A DNA stretch of 64,000 nt from Tamarix chinensis (GCA_030549775.1 CM060172.1:128763122-128827121), one strand, 5' to 3'. Positions 38,027 through 50,877 are shown, counted from the stretch's first letter. Numbers and translations: made by a program. The notes: generated by a model not told the origin, from the sequence alone.

Positions 38027-38527
38027 TCACTTGCACTCAACTCCGACTTCAGCTGCTCTACGAGGCTTATTTTTCCTTCTACTGCCGATATGTCGAAACC
38101 CATTCGTCGTCTTAATCGACTCGTCAGCAGAACCAGTCGTCGTAGTAGCAGGAACAGTCGATCTAGCAGCTGCGACAACAACGCCATTATCGTCGCTCGG
38201 TCGGGTTGCTGACGGTTTCTCTTTAGCTTGCACGTTCCTCTTCCTCCTCTTCCCATTCTCTCCTCCTGCAGTGATAGTTGCGGCAGCAGTTACCACAGAT
38301 GAATCCTTGGCGGCGGTCTTGTTCTTATTATCATTATTATCATGCTTATTCTCCAATTCATCTTCTTCAATCTTAGCAACCTCGTCCTCATCGATCTCAT
38401 CTCTCAATGGCTTATGTGGCCTCCCCCTTCTTTTTTGAGCAGGAATCTTTTCTTCCTCACCGCTGCCTGCGTCATCATGGTTGTTGGCTACGCTTAACTT
38501 CTTTCCCTTTGCTCTGCCTCTTCCCAT
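38027..38527 (-). CDS. Plant AT-hook DNA-binding protein (uncharacterised family)
   Basis: A 166-residue, highly charged nuclear-type protein. An AT-hook lies at residues 32-40 (KRRGRPHKP, with the RGRP core that inserts into the minor groove of AT-rich DNA). An acidic stretch follows (DEIDEDEVAKIEEDE, 43-57), then a basic GKRRKR cluster at 92-97 (probable nuclear localisation signal), a low-complexity Ala/Thr/Ser region at 75-135 and a basic C-terminus ending RRAAEVGVECK. The MGRGRAKGKK start and the C-terminal tail match a small conserved plant protein family that I recognise by pattern but cannot name. I chose the ATG at 38527. The frame extends 20 codons upstream, but only to a TTG. The stop TGA is at 38027-38029. 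It is the only host gene I am confident of in the window. A role in chromatin or transcription is inferred from the AT-hook alone. Confidence 0.85.
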   Translation of the reverse strand: MGRGRAKGKKLSVANNHDDAGSGEEEKIPAQKRRGRPHKPLRDEIDEDEVAKIEEDELENKHDNNDNKNKTAAKDSSVVTAAATITAGGENGKRRKRNVQAKEKPSATRPSDDNGVVVAAARSTVPATTTTGSADESIKTTNGFRHIGSRRKNKPRRAAEVGVECK

Positions 38528-39960
38528 AATTATAATTTTCTCTTCTTTCTTTCTTTTCCTTTTCAGAAATTCTTCCACGTCTTGCAAGATGGATGAAAAC
38601 TACTTCAGAGGACAGCCAGGCAGCATTTCACCTCTGTTCCGGATCAACAGATACAGATGACCACTGCGTAAACAAACAAACATTTGCGCGGTATTCGTTT
38701 CAAATTAGGTAGGTGAATGAAACCAAACCAAACAAAACAATAACTTGATAATCCAAAGGAGCAATGAACTCAGATTTGTCCTTTAACAGATTCATCCATA
38801 ACACAACCATCTTTAAGAGTTGCACGTTCATACAACATATCGAAAACCTTCTTGCTAATATAATCCAAACACAATTTGTCAATGAATGATCATCGCAAGC
38901 TGCTTTACCTCAACATAAGTAGATCTACACAAACTATTATTAACCCAATTCTAACTTATCAGAAATCGAATCAAGACAGGAGCTTCTCTAATCACAGCTG
39001 ACATCTTTGGTCCCCCGAATCGAACACAAAACGGATAACCTCTTCCTGCAAACCCCCCCCCTCCCGCGGAAAAAAAGAAGAGAAAGAATAAAAAACAAGC
39101 CCTTGAAATAAAATAACCCATCAAGACACATCAAAAATTAAAATACACACACAAACAGAGAGATAGTATGCAGAAAAGAGGAACCAAATAAATAAAAAAA
39201 GGACGAACTTTTAGCATCTATGAATTCCTTCAAGGCAGAGCAACGAATCAGATGTTTTCAATCAAACAACACACCTAACAAATCAGCAACTTTTTGAATA
39301 ACCAGGCCAAATAAATCCTAGAATCTAAAACCAAATACTCAAAAGTTCAGAAATGTCAAACATAAAGATCTACTAACAAAATCCATAAAATTAACACAAA
39401 TACTGAAAAGTGATATTGCGAGACTACCAATTCAAAACGGCACATCAGGAACAAAGGAGCGCGGAGAACAGGAGGGGAAAAGGACTAACCTGTTTACAGA
39501 GAAGGACTTTGTGAACACACTTCAAAATCGAAGAAATCTTATTCTGCTCGATCATATAACAAACTTGGGAGCACCGAGAACCCAGTTGAGGACTTGTCAA
39601 CTAATTTCTAAATCAGATGAACAAAACTTCGAGAACCCAGATCAAGAAACAGGACGAGGAACAAAGTGGGGTAGGATTTAGACATGCAGATTCGATTAAG
39701 GATTAATAACTTGAGTCAGATTGAACCGGCGATGGAGTATTACTGTATTAGTTTGGAGAGGAGGGAGACAGAGAGAGAAGAACAGGGACAGGGAGTATGC
39801 CACTGAAGTTGTGAGGAGAAGAGGAGATATGTGCGTTATCGATTGGGATATCGGCCGCGTAGCCTGTGGACTGCAAAGGTACAAGTCCAGAGAGGAGTAT
39901 TTGGGAAGAAATAGGAAATGGGATTTGGGAAGGTTTTGAGCATCCTCTTTCCCTAGGTCT
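38528..39960 (-). other. 5' UTR of AT-hook gene with a probable intron
   Basis: On the minus strand a pyrimidine-rich leader (39880-39730, CTTCTCTCTCTGTCTCCC) leads to a consensus donor, AAACAG/GTTAGT, with the exon ending at 39490. A likely acceptor, TTGTTTACGCAG, puts exon 2 at 38663, giving an intron of 826 bp (39489-38664). An alternative acceptor is CATCTTGCAAG near 38579. The transcript start is not defined; about 39960 is a guess from where the unique CT-rich leader begins. No TATA box was recognised. Confidence 0.55.
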
Positions 39961-40172
39961 TAACTCTTTACTGGCACGAGCCCTTTCTTTCTTTAGTTAG
40001 TAAAAGCTGGAGACAGAGTTGCAAGCGGACGCGCTTGTATTTACTTACCTATTCTTATTATTAGCGGTTTTTCTAACCATTTAATTGATAAGGCTTATAT
40101 TTATTAAATAATAAAATGGTATAATTAGTATATTTATTGTTAAAATAAAATTAAATTCTTGTTTTTCTCCTA

Positions 40173-40331
40173 GTTTTAAAAATGTTAGCATTTAGTAACA
40201 TTTTTAAAACCAGTATTTAGTTTTATAAATTCTTTAACAATAACTAATAAAATGGTATAATTGGTATATTTATTGCTAAAGAATTTTTAAAACTAAATGT
40301 TGGTTTTTTCCTAGTTTTAAAAATGTTAGGA
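40173..40331. repeat. Fold-back element (MITE-like) upstream of AT-hook gene
   Basis: GTTTTAAAAATGTTA at 40173-40187 and TAACATTTTTAAAAC at 40196-40210 form a perfect 15-bp inverted repeat. A second inverted pair links TTTAGTTTTATAAATTCTT (about 40217) with AAGAATTTTTAAAACTAAA (about 40277-40295). The outer arm returns as TTTTAAAAATGTTAG at 40317-40331. No clear target duplication. Confidence 0.6.
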
Positions 40332-41900
40332 TTGTACTAGTAATCCAATACGTGGATATTTACATATCGTGTAACATATTTTTGATTTTAATAATTTTAA
40401 CATTATTAAATCATTTTTTTAGTTAAGAAAATTCCCCACCAACTTGCTGTAATGAGTTAGGAAAAAATACCTATACATATATATGGGTGTGCGTGTATAT
40501 ATAAAATGATTCAAATATAAACGTGTGAGTTAGGGATGACCTAAAACCAAGGATAATAAAAAATAGAGATAGTGTTTGATAGGGAATAGTATTAATTGAT
40601 CATTATGGATCCTAAATAAATGTGTTTAGTTGACCTATAACACAAAAATAAACAATCAATTGAGTTTTAGTTGGTAATTAAAGACCTCAATTGGTTTATT
40701 TTGTCTCTTATCTTTTTTCTTAGTTTCTTGGTTTATTTTAGGGTTTTTCTTAATGTATATATAAAAGTCCCTATTGTATAGAATTTCCATAAGATCAAGA
40801 GTTGTCTCAACCTAGAACTTTGAGAGAGGGGCGAGGATCACCACCAAAGGGGATTAAGAGACAAGAATTAGGGATAAAATTCTTGTGGTTTTAGATGTAG
40901 AGGTTAGATTTAGAAACATTTTCTATGTACTAGATATAAATGATAGATCTTAAAAAATCTCAATTGGGAACAAGGATTCTGAAAGGAATGGATTGATTGA
41001 GATGGTGTTCTTGATTAATACTGGAGAAAGAAAAAACATGAATTTAGGGATTTTATTTAATCTTTATCACTTGATAAAGATAGCAACAAAATATTCAAAA
41101 TTGAAGTCCTTGAAAATTTTATATTTTACATAGCTTGCTATTTTTTGTTTTATTAGATTGTCTGGGGTTGTATAGATAGGTTTGAGACACAAATTTATTC
41201 TATTCGAGAAGGTTCGTGTGGGTTGCAAGACATGTTCAAGATAAAGGTTCATCACAATTTTCCACAACAATATATATATTATTTTAGTTAGGATATTAAA
41301 AATATATCATAAAGAAATTATTTAACGAGGTACATCTCATAAGAACATATTAAAAAATTCACATATTTCTTTAATAAGTGTTTAAATATTTAAAATGACA
41401 CTTATTTTAAATAAGAGGTAATACATAAACCACAAGAGCTTTTTTGGGCAAAAAAAAATGCTAATCCACTAAATATCATATATATATATATATATATATA
41501 AGTTTATTACTACTATAGTTGATGTTGTTATTATATCGTTGTAGTTGTTGGTTTTGTTCTTGTTGCTACTACTTCTTCTTTTCAAATATATTTTATATAA
41601 TTATTATGCGCTGATACATAAAAAAAAAAGTATATTAGCATATATTTTGTATGTAAACTAAGTTAATTAGCTAGACATCTATTTTATTCATTATAAAATA
41701 TAATATTTTAAATTTAAATTATGGGTATGAGAAACTATAAATTTATAATAACTAGGATAGAAATTTTTGTAGGATTATAATGAATATCATTAGAGATATA
41801 TTTTACACATAATAACTTATTATGATATCACTATAAAAGGGTAATAATTGATTGGTAGTGTACAAGATATGAATACATGTAGTTTATTTAATATTAAAAA
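40332..41900. other. AT-rich spacer without recognised gene
   Basis: A TATATATAAAAG TATA-like site at about 40758-40770 is followed by a leader-like purine stretch. It could be a decayed LTR promoter, but no terminal TG/CA pair or target duplication was found. A TA run is at about 41478-41500. Confidence 0.35.
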
Positions 41901-42418
41901 AATTACAAGAATTGGTATAAATAGCAAAAAAATCTAGAAAATTAAAACTCTCATTTATTATTTTATAGCTAAAATTATTATAATTCGATATTAAACTTAA
42001 CTAGTCCCACCACTACTAGTACAACAATACCGATAGTAAATTTAGTACATTCTCGTGTATTCTCAAGTGAAGTAAAAAATGATTAATAGGTAAAATACAT
42101 ATTATTAATAAATAAGAGAGATGAATCTAAAAATAAATAAATAAACATACTCTTCTAGAAAATTACAAGAATTGATATAAATAGCAAAAAAACCTAGAAA
42201 AAATTAAACCCTTAATTATTTTATTGTTAAAAGTATTATAATCCGGTATTGTACTTAACTAGTCCCACCACCACTAGTACAATAGTATTGGTAGTAAATT
42301 AAGTGCATTCCCGTGTATTCTTAAGTGCTTTAAAATACAAGTAACTGGTAAAATATATATTATTAATAAATAATAGAAACAAATCTGGAAATAAAAATAA
42401 CTCATACTATTCTTCTTC
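41901..42418. repeat. Tandem duplication, unit about 260 bp
   Basis: Copies start AATTACAAGAATTGRTATAA at 41901 and 42161. Both keep CTAGTCCCACCACYACTAGT (42001 and 42259), which carries ACTAGT on each side, and TATTATTAATAAATAA. By eye about 12-15% of bases differ. Confidence 0.75.
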
Positions 42419-42997
42419 ATCATCTTCTTCTTTTACATAGAATTCATAAATTCCATGCATTCATGTGTTAGGTTCAATCTTAAGAGGAAAAAATATAGTC
42501 AAGTTATTCGATGTGTAACTCACATTCAAACATATTTCTAACAATGGATGTAGGTGGTTTCTGTGGTGTTTCAAGATATCATAAAAATCAGGTTAAATGT
42601 ATATTTATAAGCTTAATTATTACTAGATTTCCTTCACACATGGGGGGACACCATGCTTTTTTTTTAAAGAATGTCACAAGATCAAGTTTAGTGTGGTACA
42701 TTTTTTTTTGTCAAATTTTAGCTACATATATACTTGAAAATAGACATTCCCAAACTTTAACCTCAAGGCCTCCAAGTATACCTCATTGAATATTGCACAA
42801 ACCACATGAGTTATGAGGTTTTTATACTCTTTTATTCAACTGATTTACTATACGTACTTTTTAAATTTTTAGCTCATGAATATATGTACTAAAATTGTAT
42901 GAATGATGTTTTGGTGGAATGTTTATATAAAATTGTATAGTTTTAAGCTCATTCATTGAATTTATTTTTAACTATAATAATTATGGTTAATAAAATA

Positions 42998-42999
<2 letters not shown>

Positions 43000-43041
<42 letters not shown>
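43000..43041. repeat. (ATT)n microsatellite
   Basis: About 14 uninterrupted TTA/ATT repeats. Confidence 0.9.
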
Positions 43042-43044
<3 letters not shown>

Positions 43045-43182
43045 GGGGATACCATGTACTTAAAATTCTAGTTCCGCCACCACATATATCATGCCACCCT
43101 AACTTTAGTCCTTTTCCTTTGTCTTCTCCAAGAAATTATTTCTACTAAATCCCAATAGTATATGCAGCATATCAACCTTAAG

Positions 43183-45736
43183 TGTAGCATCTCCATTTTT
43201 TACTACTAAAAAATTTTATTTAAAAATATCGTAAAAGTGAAAAACACCAAATACACCTAGAAAAAATGGAGCGTTACTGTCACACTTAACATATGATATA
43301 CGTTTGTCTCTAGTCCCAACCAAATACAAAAAAAAAATGTAAAACATATAATATACGGATAACACAAATAAAAACATTTACAATACAAGACTTCAACGGG
43401 TTTGTAAAATCCAATTTCATAGGGAAGAGTAAGCTGAAAGTACTAAAAATATAATAGAGATAAAACAAAAATAAAACAAAGCCCAAAATTCTAGTCCTCC
43501 AAGGACCTAAAAAAGATGTTCAGTTGTCCCACTCTCAAGCCCCTAATCCTAATACAAGGTAGGCCAGCTACAAGCCATGATAAAAAACCTACACTTGGTC
43601 TTCTAATTGTGGGATTGATGAGGTGATTGCGTAAGCTAACAAATTAGTACAATACGTACTAATTAAGCCAAGTTACCTACATAATACAGGTTTACATCAT
43701 GCGTACGCAATATGATCATATTTACATCCTTTATCATGGTCGTATAATGCATCCAAATTTCATGTCATCCAACTTATATAATTCATAACTCATTATACCT
43801 ATCATCACAATATAGATATCAAGGATATGAACATATAATCACGTAAGCAAATTATTCAACAACTCACTAGGCTTTTCTACAATCCTTGTATATAGTTAAC
43901 CCATTGAGTCCATAATCCAATTTTACACATTTCTTTAGTAAGTTATTTATACACCATTATTACTTTTTAGCAAAGAGCTAGATTACCACCTCATCATTAA
44001 AGAATCAAGTTATAGCCTAAATTATGAACTAATTAATCCATCTAATAGGTAAGTTGGCTCAGGCAAACCCTATAGGTCTCTATCAAAACTAGTTGATTGG
44101 TGGGTCAAACTAATCGATTGTTTAGACACCATTTAGTTAGTTCTAACAAACTAGTCAATGGGTTTAACTAGTTAGCAACCAAATTCATCTTAGATAACCC
44201 ATTCAATTGGTTAGTCTAACTAATCAACTATTCTAAGAACCATTTGATTTATTTGCTCCCATATAGTATATTACAAACATTCTAAGCACAATTAAGGCTC
44301 TAAAATCTAACCATGTAAATATTGTAACATTACCATTATAGAAAAATAGAAGATTACATATGTTCATATATTCATCATATTGTGTTTATAGAGAATCAAG
44401 CATATTTCTCACGAATACTTTTTCTAAGAAATTTTAAATATTCCAATATGCATCACCAAAAAAACCAGCAATGCCATATATGCACATATAGATTAAAAAT
44501 TTACCAAATATACTAGCTCATATGCTCATTCCTACCATATTTTAAAGACATGAATAACTTACTTGAAATTTTAGCACAATTCCATACCAATAAAGTAAAA
44601 CCTTCAGCGGAAATATTTTAACTCTCAAAACCTTAAAAATAAGAGCTTAAAACTCAAAAAACTTCTTATAATTCTCATAAATCAATAAATATGAATTAAG
44701 TGAAAGAAAATAAAATCTACTACCTCCAAGGAAATTTCAAGAAATCATCTAAAAACTAACTCAATATTTCCCTAAATTTAACTATTCTTTTCTTAAGGAT
44801 GAAACAAGAGAAAGCTAGAGATATGATTGAAAGTGGAAAAAAAATTAGGGTGATGGATCAAAACAAGAAAAGTGGAACACAAATGTGGCAAAAAACTTAG
44901 AATTTTTTTGGTGACTAAAAAGAGTTAAAGGAGAAACATAATTAGGGTTACTTATAACCATAGAATCGATTAAATAATGAAGGAGAGATGTGCAGCAAAT
45001 CAAAACTCTAAATTTACCATTTGAAATTAGACCATACAAAATAGATTTATCAAGATAGGGTTCACTTTCTTCCCATAACTCCAATGGTGATTTCAAGAGA
45101 ATGCATATCAAGGTTTTTAAGAGAAATGTCTAACACAAGAAGGAAAATGGGTAGATTAACATGAAAAAACCCCTCAGTCGTACAGGGGCGAATTGGAACA
45201 AATCATCCGATCTAGGGTTGTATAGAGTAAAGGCAAAGAAGAAGATAAGGGGTGAGGTCATTCTCCCCTTTTATGTCAGAATCAGACATTTGAATATGCT
45301 AAAGGCAAATAAAAACTAGGATAAATGCTAGAAATGGTTACATATTGCTCAAGAAGTAATTCATAGTTGAATTACCAAATTCCAAAATGTTAGAAGAATT
45401 TTTCCACAAAAATTAAGGCTTGAAAAGTTACTCATCTCAACAATTCAGTGGATTTGTTTAGTAGATTGATCCATTGCTCTACAAACTAATTGATCGGTTT
45501 ATCAAACAAGTCAATTGATTATCAAACCAAATTTAAAGTGAAAACTGCAAACCAATCAATCGATTTATAGAACTAGTCAACTAGTATGCCTAGAAAACTC
45601 ATTTTCTCTCAAATATTCTAATATTTTTCAAATCCTTTTTAAATCAAACCTAAAATATACTTCTAAAGCAAGATCAAATATCATCCAAACTTAATTAAAC
45701 ACAAGAATTTTACACCTCAAATTACGGGGCATCTCA
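43183..45736 (-). mobile_element. Solo LTR, family D, minus orientation (2,554 bp)
   Basis: Starts TGTAGCATCTCCATTTTTTA, ends GGGGCATCTCA, and has identical 5-bp flanks TTAAG at 43178-43182 and 45737-45741. Just inside the start, CTACTAAAAAATTTTATTT and a GTTACTGTCACACTTA block mirror the 3' ends of families A and B. A CGTACTAATTAAGCCAAGTTACC block mirrors GCGTACTGAGTAAGGTAACC. So family D is a distant relative. Repeated ACTAGTCAATGGGTT-like motifs occur at 44085-44230. No internal region, hence a solo LTR. No gene seen inside. Confidence 0.8.
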
Positions 45737-45853
45737 TTAAGAGTTTAAAAGAAAACAGGTTGGCTAGCAGTATGTCAAATATATATTGGTAATTAAGCTC
45801 CCCTTGTACAAGAAATGAGATATTTGTATCATTTGGCAACAAAAACTCACACG

Positions 45854-46106
45854 TAGGACTATAAATGAGACGAGCCGGAATGGGCTTAGACTAGGCTCGT
45901 TTAATAAAGGAGCCTAAAAATAAAGATCAGGGTCTACTTATTTATAAGCGAGCTAATCTCACGAGATTTTGTATTGTAAATGAATTCAAGCAAAAAAATA
46001 TATATATTTAAGCTTGGCTTATTTATCTAAATAAATGAGCCTAGCCGAGTTCTTAACGAGTCGAGCCAAAAAGCTCTCAGCTCTACTCGACTCATGTATA
46101 ACCCTA
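45854..46106. mobile_element. Non-autonomous hAT MITE (253 bp)
   Basis: Terminal inverted repeats: TAGGACTATAAATGAGACGA at the left and, read on the other strand from the right end, TAGGGTTATACATGAGTCGA. Flanking 8-bp sequences CTCACACG (45846-45853) and CTCATATG (46107-46114) match at six of eight positions, both differences C to T. The inside is built of GGCTCGTTT / GAGCCGAG-type inverted motifs as in GAGCC-rich plant hAT MITEs. No ORF. Confidence 0.75.
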
Positions 46107-46114
46107 CTCATATG

Positions 46115-48196
46115 TGTCAACTATTGGTAAGGATAAATCACTTATTCTAGGTAAAGTTGGGGAAAAATAAATTAGGATGTGACTTGTTATATTATATTTT
46201 TAATAATTTTACTTAAATGTTCTCTATGATATAATTAATTATCACTTGGATACCTTTTCCCTAAAATATATACATATATATATATATGTATAAAGAGGAA
46301 AGTTTGTATGAAAAATTACCATTTTTTTTGGAAGAATGCATTAATAAGTTCTGGAAATTAAAAATGAAAAAACAAGCGAAAGCAAATTGTAAAATGTCTA
46401 AACATTAAAATAAAAAAATGAATAAAATATAAAATATCTACATTCGCTTTGGATTTAACACTTAGGAACTCTTATATTTTCTAATTTTTTTAAAAAGAAA
46501 TTTATGAATTATCAGAAATTTTTTTCGTAGTTATTTTATAAATTTCCTCCTATATTCTTTTGAAAATTTTTAGATTTTTCTAATGAAGTTTTAGAATATT
46601 TGTAACCATTGTTAGATTTTTTTTATATTTCTTTTTGATTCGTTGCTATAGTTTTTAAATGCGTAAGATATATACCTAAGTGATAGTGAAAAATAAAATT
46701 TTAAAATACTTACGGTGGAAATACTTAGAAGACCGGGTATTGATATATTAAATGTTAAGTTAATTATTCTAATAACCAAATGGGATTTCTCCATTTAAAA
46801 AAAAAAAAGTGTGGCAGAACTTCTGCAAAAAGATGGCAGGGCTTATTTGGAAATCACATATTATTTTATTTTATTGAAATATCGCACCGTTATCCTCGTC
46901 ATATCTTCGCCACACCACACTTGTAGATTGTTCTTATCAATCATATTAGGATATGTTTTTATCTATTTGGCAAGAATTTTTCACTTTTGTATAGTCGGCA
47001 AGTACTCTGCTCGCCTCTATTTGATAAGTCAAGTATCCAATAAGACTTTGTTTCGATAGAATAACTTTGGAAAGAATTTAATTTTAAAAGAAAATTTATA
47101 AACTTCTTTAGATTAATTATTTTTTCCAAATAGTTTTGAATTGAATATAATTTTTTAATCCTTAAATTAAAAATTATTTATTCAAATTTATTAAATTTAT
47201 TATTTTCCAAATAACATTTATAATTAAAAGATTAAATGTAAATAAATTTAAAAAATCCGATCATTTATAAATTTTGAGCTAAGTTTCCCCTTAGAACGTG
47301 GCTTAGGGGAATTAATAGTGTACCTCATCCCGTCAGGCGAAGTGCACGAAGCGACAAACATATATATTATTTTTATTTTATTTTTTGAGGTCAGAAGCGA
47401 CGCGTATTATTCATTGGTGAAAGAGCCGAAATTAGCGCGGTAGCGAGGTACGCGCATGAGTTTCCGACAGATTCAATATCCCGTCGGACTTGGTAGAATA
47501 TTGCTACTGGGTGTGGGTAGTAGTACAATGGGATCATAAAACAATGATGAGCAGCCAGTTGTCCTACTATTATAAAAATATTTAACATCCCGTACGATGC
47601 GTGTAAGCTAAAGTATTCTAATAACATGCCCAGAAATTTCATCTAATCTGTCATTTTCATCCACAAATTTATTTATTTTTCATTTTTCCAAAACATTACC
47701 GTTATATAAATTTTAATAATTTTCGAAAGGTGACAATTATTACAAAATCAGTATTATAAGTATAAAAATTTAGGTATCAAATTTTATCAACATTCATTAT
47801 TAAAAAAATAATAATAATAAGAAAAGATTTCGTATATATTAAAAAAACTGTTTGGTATAACTTATTGAAAGTAGTTATCTATAATAATTATTTATTTTTT
47901 AAAAATAATTTAATCTAATATTATTATAGATAATTAATTTTAATAAATAATGAGTTAACCACCTTCCTATTTTAATGTATAAAACAAAAATACAAAACTC
48001 TTCTAATTCTACCCGTTTATATACCTCTACACCGTTTGGTTCCTCGCATGTTGACCGGCCCTCCCTCTTTTTCCCTCCCTGATGAGCTTCTTCTTCCTAT
48101 TAGCATATATACCCGACCTCCTTCGTGCACTAATAATCATCGTCCTCTATCTATTTTTATTCTCGGCTTATTATTATACCTTCGATTGATTGTTGG
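46115..48196. other. AT-rich spacer without recognised gene
   Basis: Frames of 60-83 codons on both strands show no domain. A short CpG-bearing patch at 47391-47480 stands out from the AT-rich background. A CATATATAC TATA-like site at about 48103-48112 precedes the GC-rich island. Confidence 0.35.
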
Positions 48197-48355
48197 ATTA
48201 AAATAGGCCTTGCATGTCTGCCTATGGTGTTTTGCCTCCTTAGTGCTGATATGCGACCCTGAGATCGGTGCTTGTGCACGACGGCTGTGTGGGGCCGTGC
48301 CTTACGCACCAAGCCGGGCGGATTACGCACGGCACGATGCTTCTCCCTTTGCATG
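48197..48355. other. GC-rich island with inverted repeats, unknown
   Basis: Abrupt GC- and CpG-rich segment in very AT-rich surroundings. GCCGTGC (48294-48300) and GCACGGC (48327-48333) form a 7-bp stem around a 26-nt loop that contains CTTACGCACC, and TTACGCAC recurs at 48323-48330. GTGCAC at 48274-48279 is a palindrome. A 65-codon minus-strand frame covers it but has no known domain. It could be a fragment of a structured RNA gene or an rDNA spacer-like sequence. Not identified. Confidence 0.3.
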
Positions 48356-48639
48356 GTATTTTACCAGATAATTAACGAGGATTTACTTATTTCACTTCTC
48401 GTACTTCTTCCACCGGAGCTAATATAGAGGCATACAAAATTAAGACGGTCCGACAAAAAATTTGCAACCGCCGAGGAATTTAAACAAAGTGAGAATTTCA
48501 AAAGTAAAATTTGTTTTTTCTTCTTCAACCTCAAATTGTCAATCAAATTACTTGGTAGTAGTCACTAAATTGGAGTAAAAAGGGATAGGAAGAATATGCC
48601 ACCGACCCTTGAAATTCCTAGGTAATTCTTGTCTATTAA

Positions 48640-50800
48640 GACTTTATACTTTTTACGGACTCTCTAGTAGGTAATTCTAAAGGAATTCTAGTTTGTATGA
48701 GTCTCTACGTGTCCTAAGGATATGGATCTTCAAATTTTGAAGCTTAAGACATTATCGTGTGCTTTGATAGATGGTTCTAAGGATTAGCTTTACAAGTTAC
48801 CCATGGTATAAGTGTATTAATGGGCTGCTTTGGCTAGGATTTTTTTTCACAAGTATTTTATTGCTTTATATGTTACGTTTCTAAGGAAGAAGATCATTAG
48901 GATTTAACAAGATCCTAATGAGACATTCTACGCCTACTACAATAGGTATAACGCCTTGTTATCACATTTATTGCAACATCAGATGAATGGGGAAAACTTG
49001 CTCCAATACTTTTACTAGGGACTCACCCCACTCTATAGGAACATTTTGGATGCGATTAGTGAAGATGTTGTCATGGATAAGGAGCTTACTTTAGCTAATG
49101 CCTTACTGAAAATTTGAGCCTCTACAGAGAAACAATATGATGGTCTCTCCAAACATGTAAGAGTATATGAGGTAAGTGCAAGTCAATTTGATGATAGACT
49201 TAATCAATATCACTTATCTTATTTCACAGATTTCCACAATCATTGGATCCATTACTCTTTACAAAGTCTGTTCAGTGATAGGACATGCTATTGACAAATG
49301 CCCACAATTGCATGTAAGGGAAGTGAATAAGCAAACTCATGCCATCAAATTTTCTAACAATTATCATCCAATTATGGGATAACATCCTTTTTTTCATTGG
49401 AAGGATAATAACAAATTTCTCAATTTTTTAGGTTTTAATAAAGTGGTACTAGGTTTAAATAGAAAAAATACAAGGAGAAACCTCTCAAGCTCCATCCTTA
49501 ACGAATGCATATTATGATAAGATGTTCGGTTTATTGACAAATGGAAAAATCAGCAAACGCAAATTCAACTAGCCCTAAACAAAAAAAGTGACAGTCATTG
49601 AGAGTCACACCATGATGATGGGAAAACATTTGGGTGAGGTCATGGCCAAGTTGAATCAATTTCATGATTTTGAGAGACTTCCAAGCATCATCATGCCTAA
49701 CCCATAAAAGAGCTTTGAATCAGCTAATGTCGTTGTAACAAGGAATGGAAAGATAAGTGAGAGTGATCCAAAAAAGTCTAAAGTTTCCCTAGAAGAATTA
49801 GATTAAGATCTAAAAAAAAGAAGAAGAGATCATGAAAACTTGAGAGAAAATGAGTGAAAGTAGGCAGGTGATCAAATGGCATTCACTACCGGTTAACCAA
49901 ACCTCTTTTGCCTCTCGTCCAGGGGTCCTACACCCTACTATTCTACATAATTTTGAGGGCTCTTTGATTGGTAGGTCCTTTACCAATCCAAATTTTGATG
50001 ATGCTAACTCTATTTCTTCCACTCCTTTTCCATATAGGATTTCCAAATAAAAATTGAATGAGAATAATCAAGACATATTAGATACAATCAAGAAGGTGAA
50101 AATCAACATCTTACTCCCAGAAACTATCAACCAAGTGCCTAAATATACTAAGTCCTTTTATTATTTATGCAACAAAAGGAAGAAATTTGTGATTAATATA
50201 AGTGAGCAATTGTATGTTGTCATATAAAGGAAGCTACCTCTAAAGTTCAAGGATCTTGGAAGCTTTATTGTTCTATGTTTCATTGATAATAAGAGATTTA
50301 TAAATGGCATGATAGTCGTAGGTGAATATATTAATGTCAGGACATACTCTACTTATGCATTTTTAGGTTCAGGAAAAGTTAATAAAGATAATGTTATCAT
50401 ACAACTTGTTGATTGATATTCCCCAAGGGCTCGTAGACAATGTGCTTATGCATATTGATACACTTATCTTTATGAGAGACTTCTACGTTATGGATATGGA
50501 AGATACTGGTACAAGTCCAATGTCATTGCTCTTGAGAAGATCTTTTATAAGAATCTCTCATATAGAGATTAACTTTCATATTCGTTCCCTCACCATAGAG
50601 TTTGAATGATAAGTCATACACTTCAATATATTCAAAACTATGAGGTACCCCATAGATAACCGTTCTTATCATACTATTGATACCATTGATCTTTTAGCGC
50701 ATGATTACTTTGAGAAGGATGATGATGGTCTATTCGCAACCACTTTGGTGAAAAACTTAAGACTAAATGAAAAGAGGTAAAGGGATTCCTTTCGAAGAGA
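48640..50800 (+). pseudogene. Athila/Tat-type Ty3/gypsy gag-protease remnant
   Basis: Plus-strand blocks in order, with stops and frame changes. A Gag block NETFYAYYNRYNALLSHL lies near 48930, then LTPLYRNILDAI near 49025. A zinc-knuckle remnant (VCSVIGHAIDKCP) lies near 49265-49305. The protease region begins with KVKINILLPETINQVPKY near 50096 and includes KLPLKFKDLGSFIVLCFIDN near 50230-50290. Later blocks are IFMRDFYVMDMED near 50470-50505 and a YPIDNRSYHTIDTIDLLAHDYFE tail near 50645-50715. These blocks and their order are typical of Athila-like elements. RT and integrase are absent; the frame runs straight into the family-C LTR start at 50878. Long decayed, not functional. Confidence 0.75.
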
Positions 50801-50877
50801 TAAAAGTGCCAGTTTCAACACATCTTGTACATGTTGTGGCACATATGGAGGCAAACCCTCCATACTTGTATAGTGCT

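Noticed and set aside
38528..38587. 20-codon N-terminal extension of the AT-hook protein
   Set aside because: It would start at a TTG, not ATG; the family-like start MGRGRAKGKK is at the ATG at 38527.
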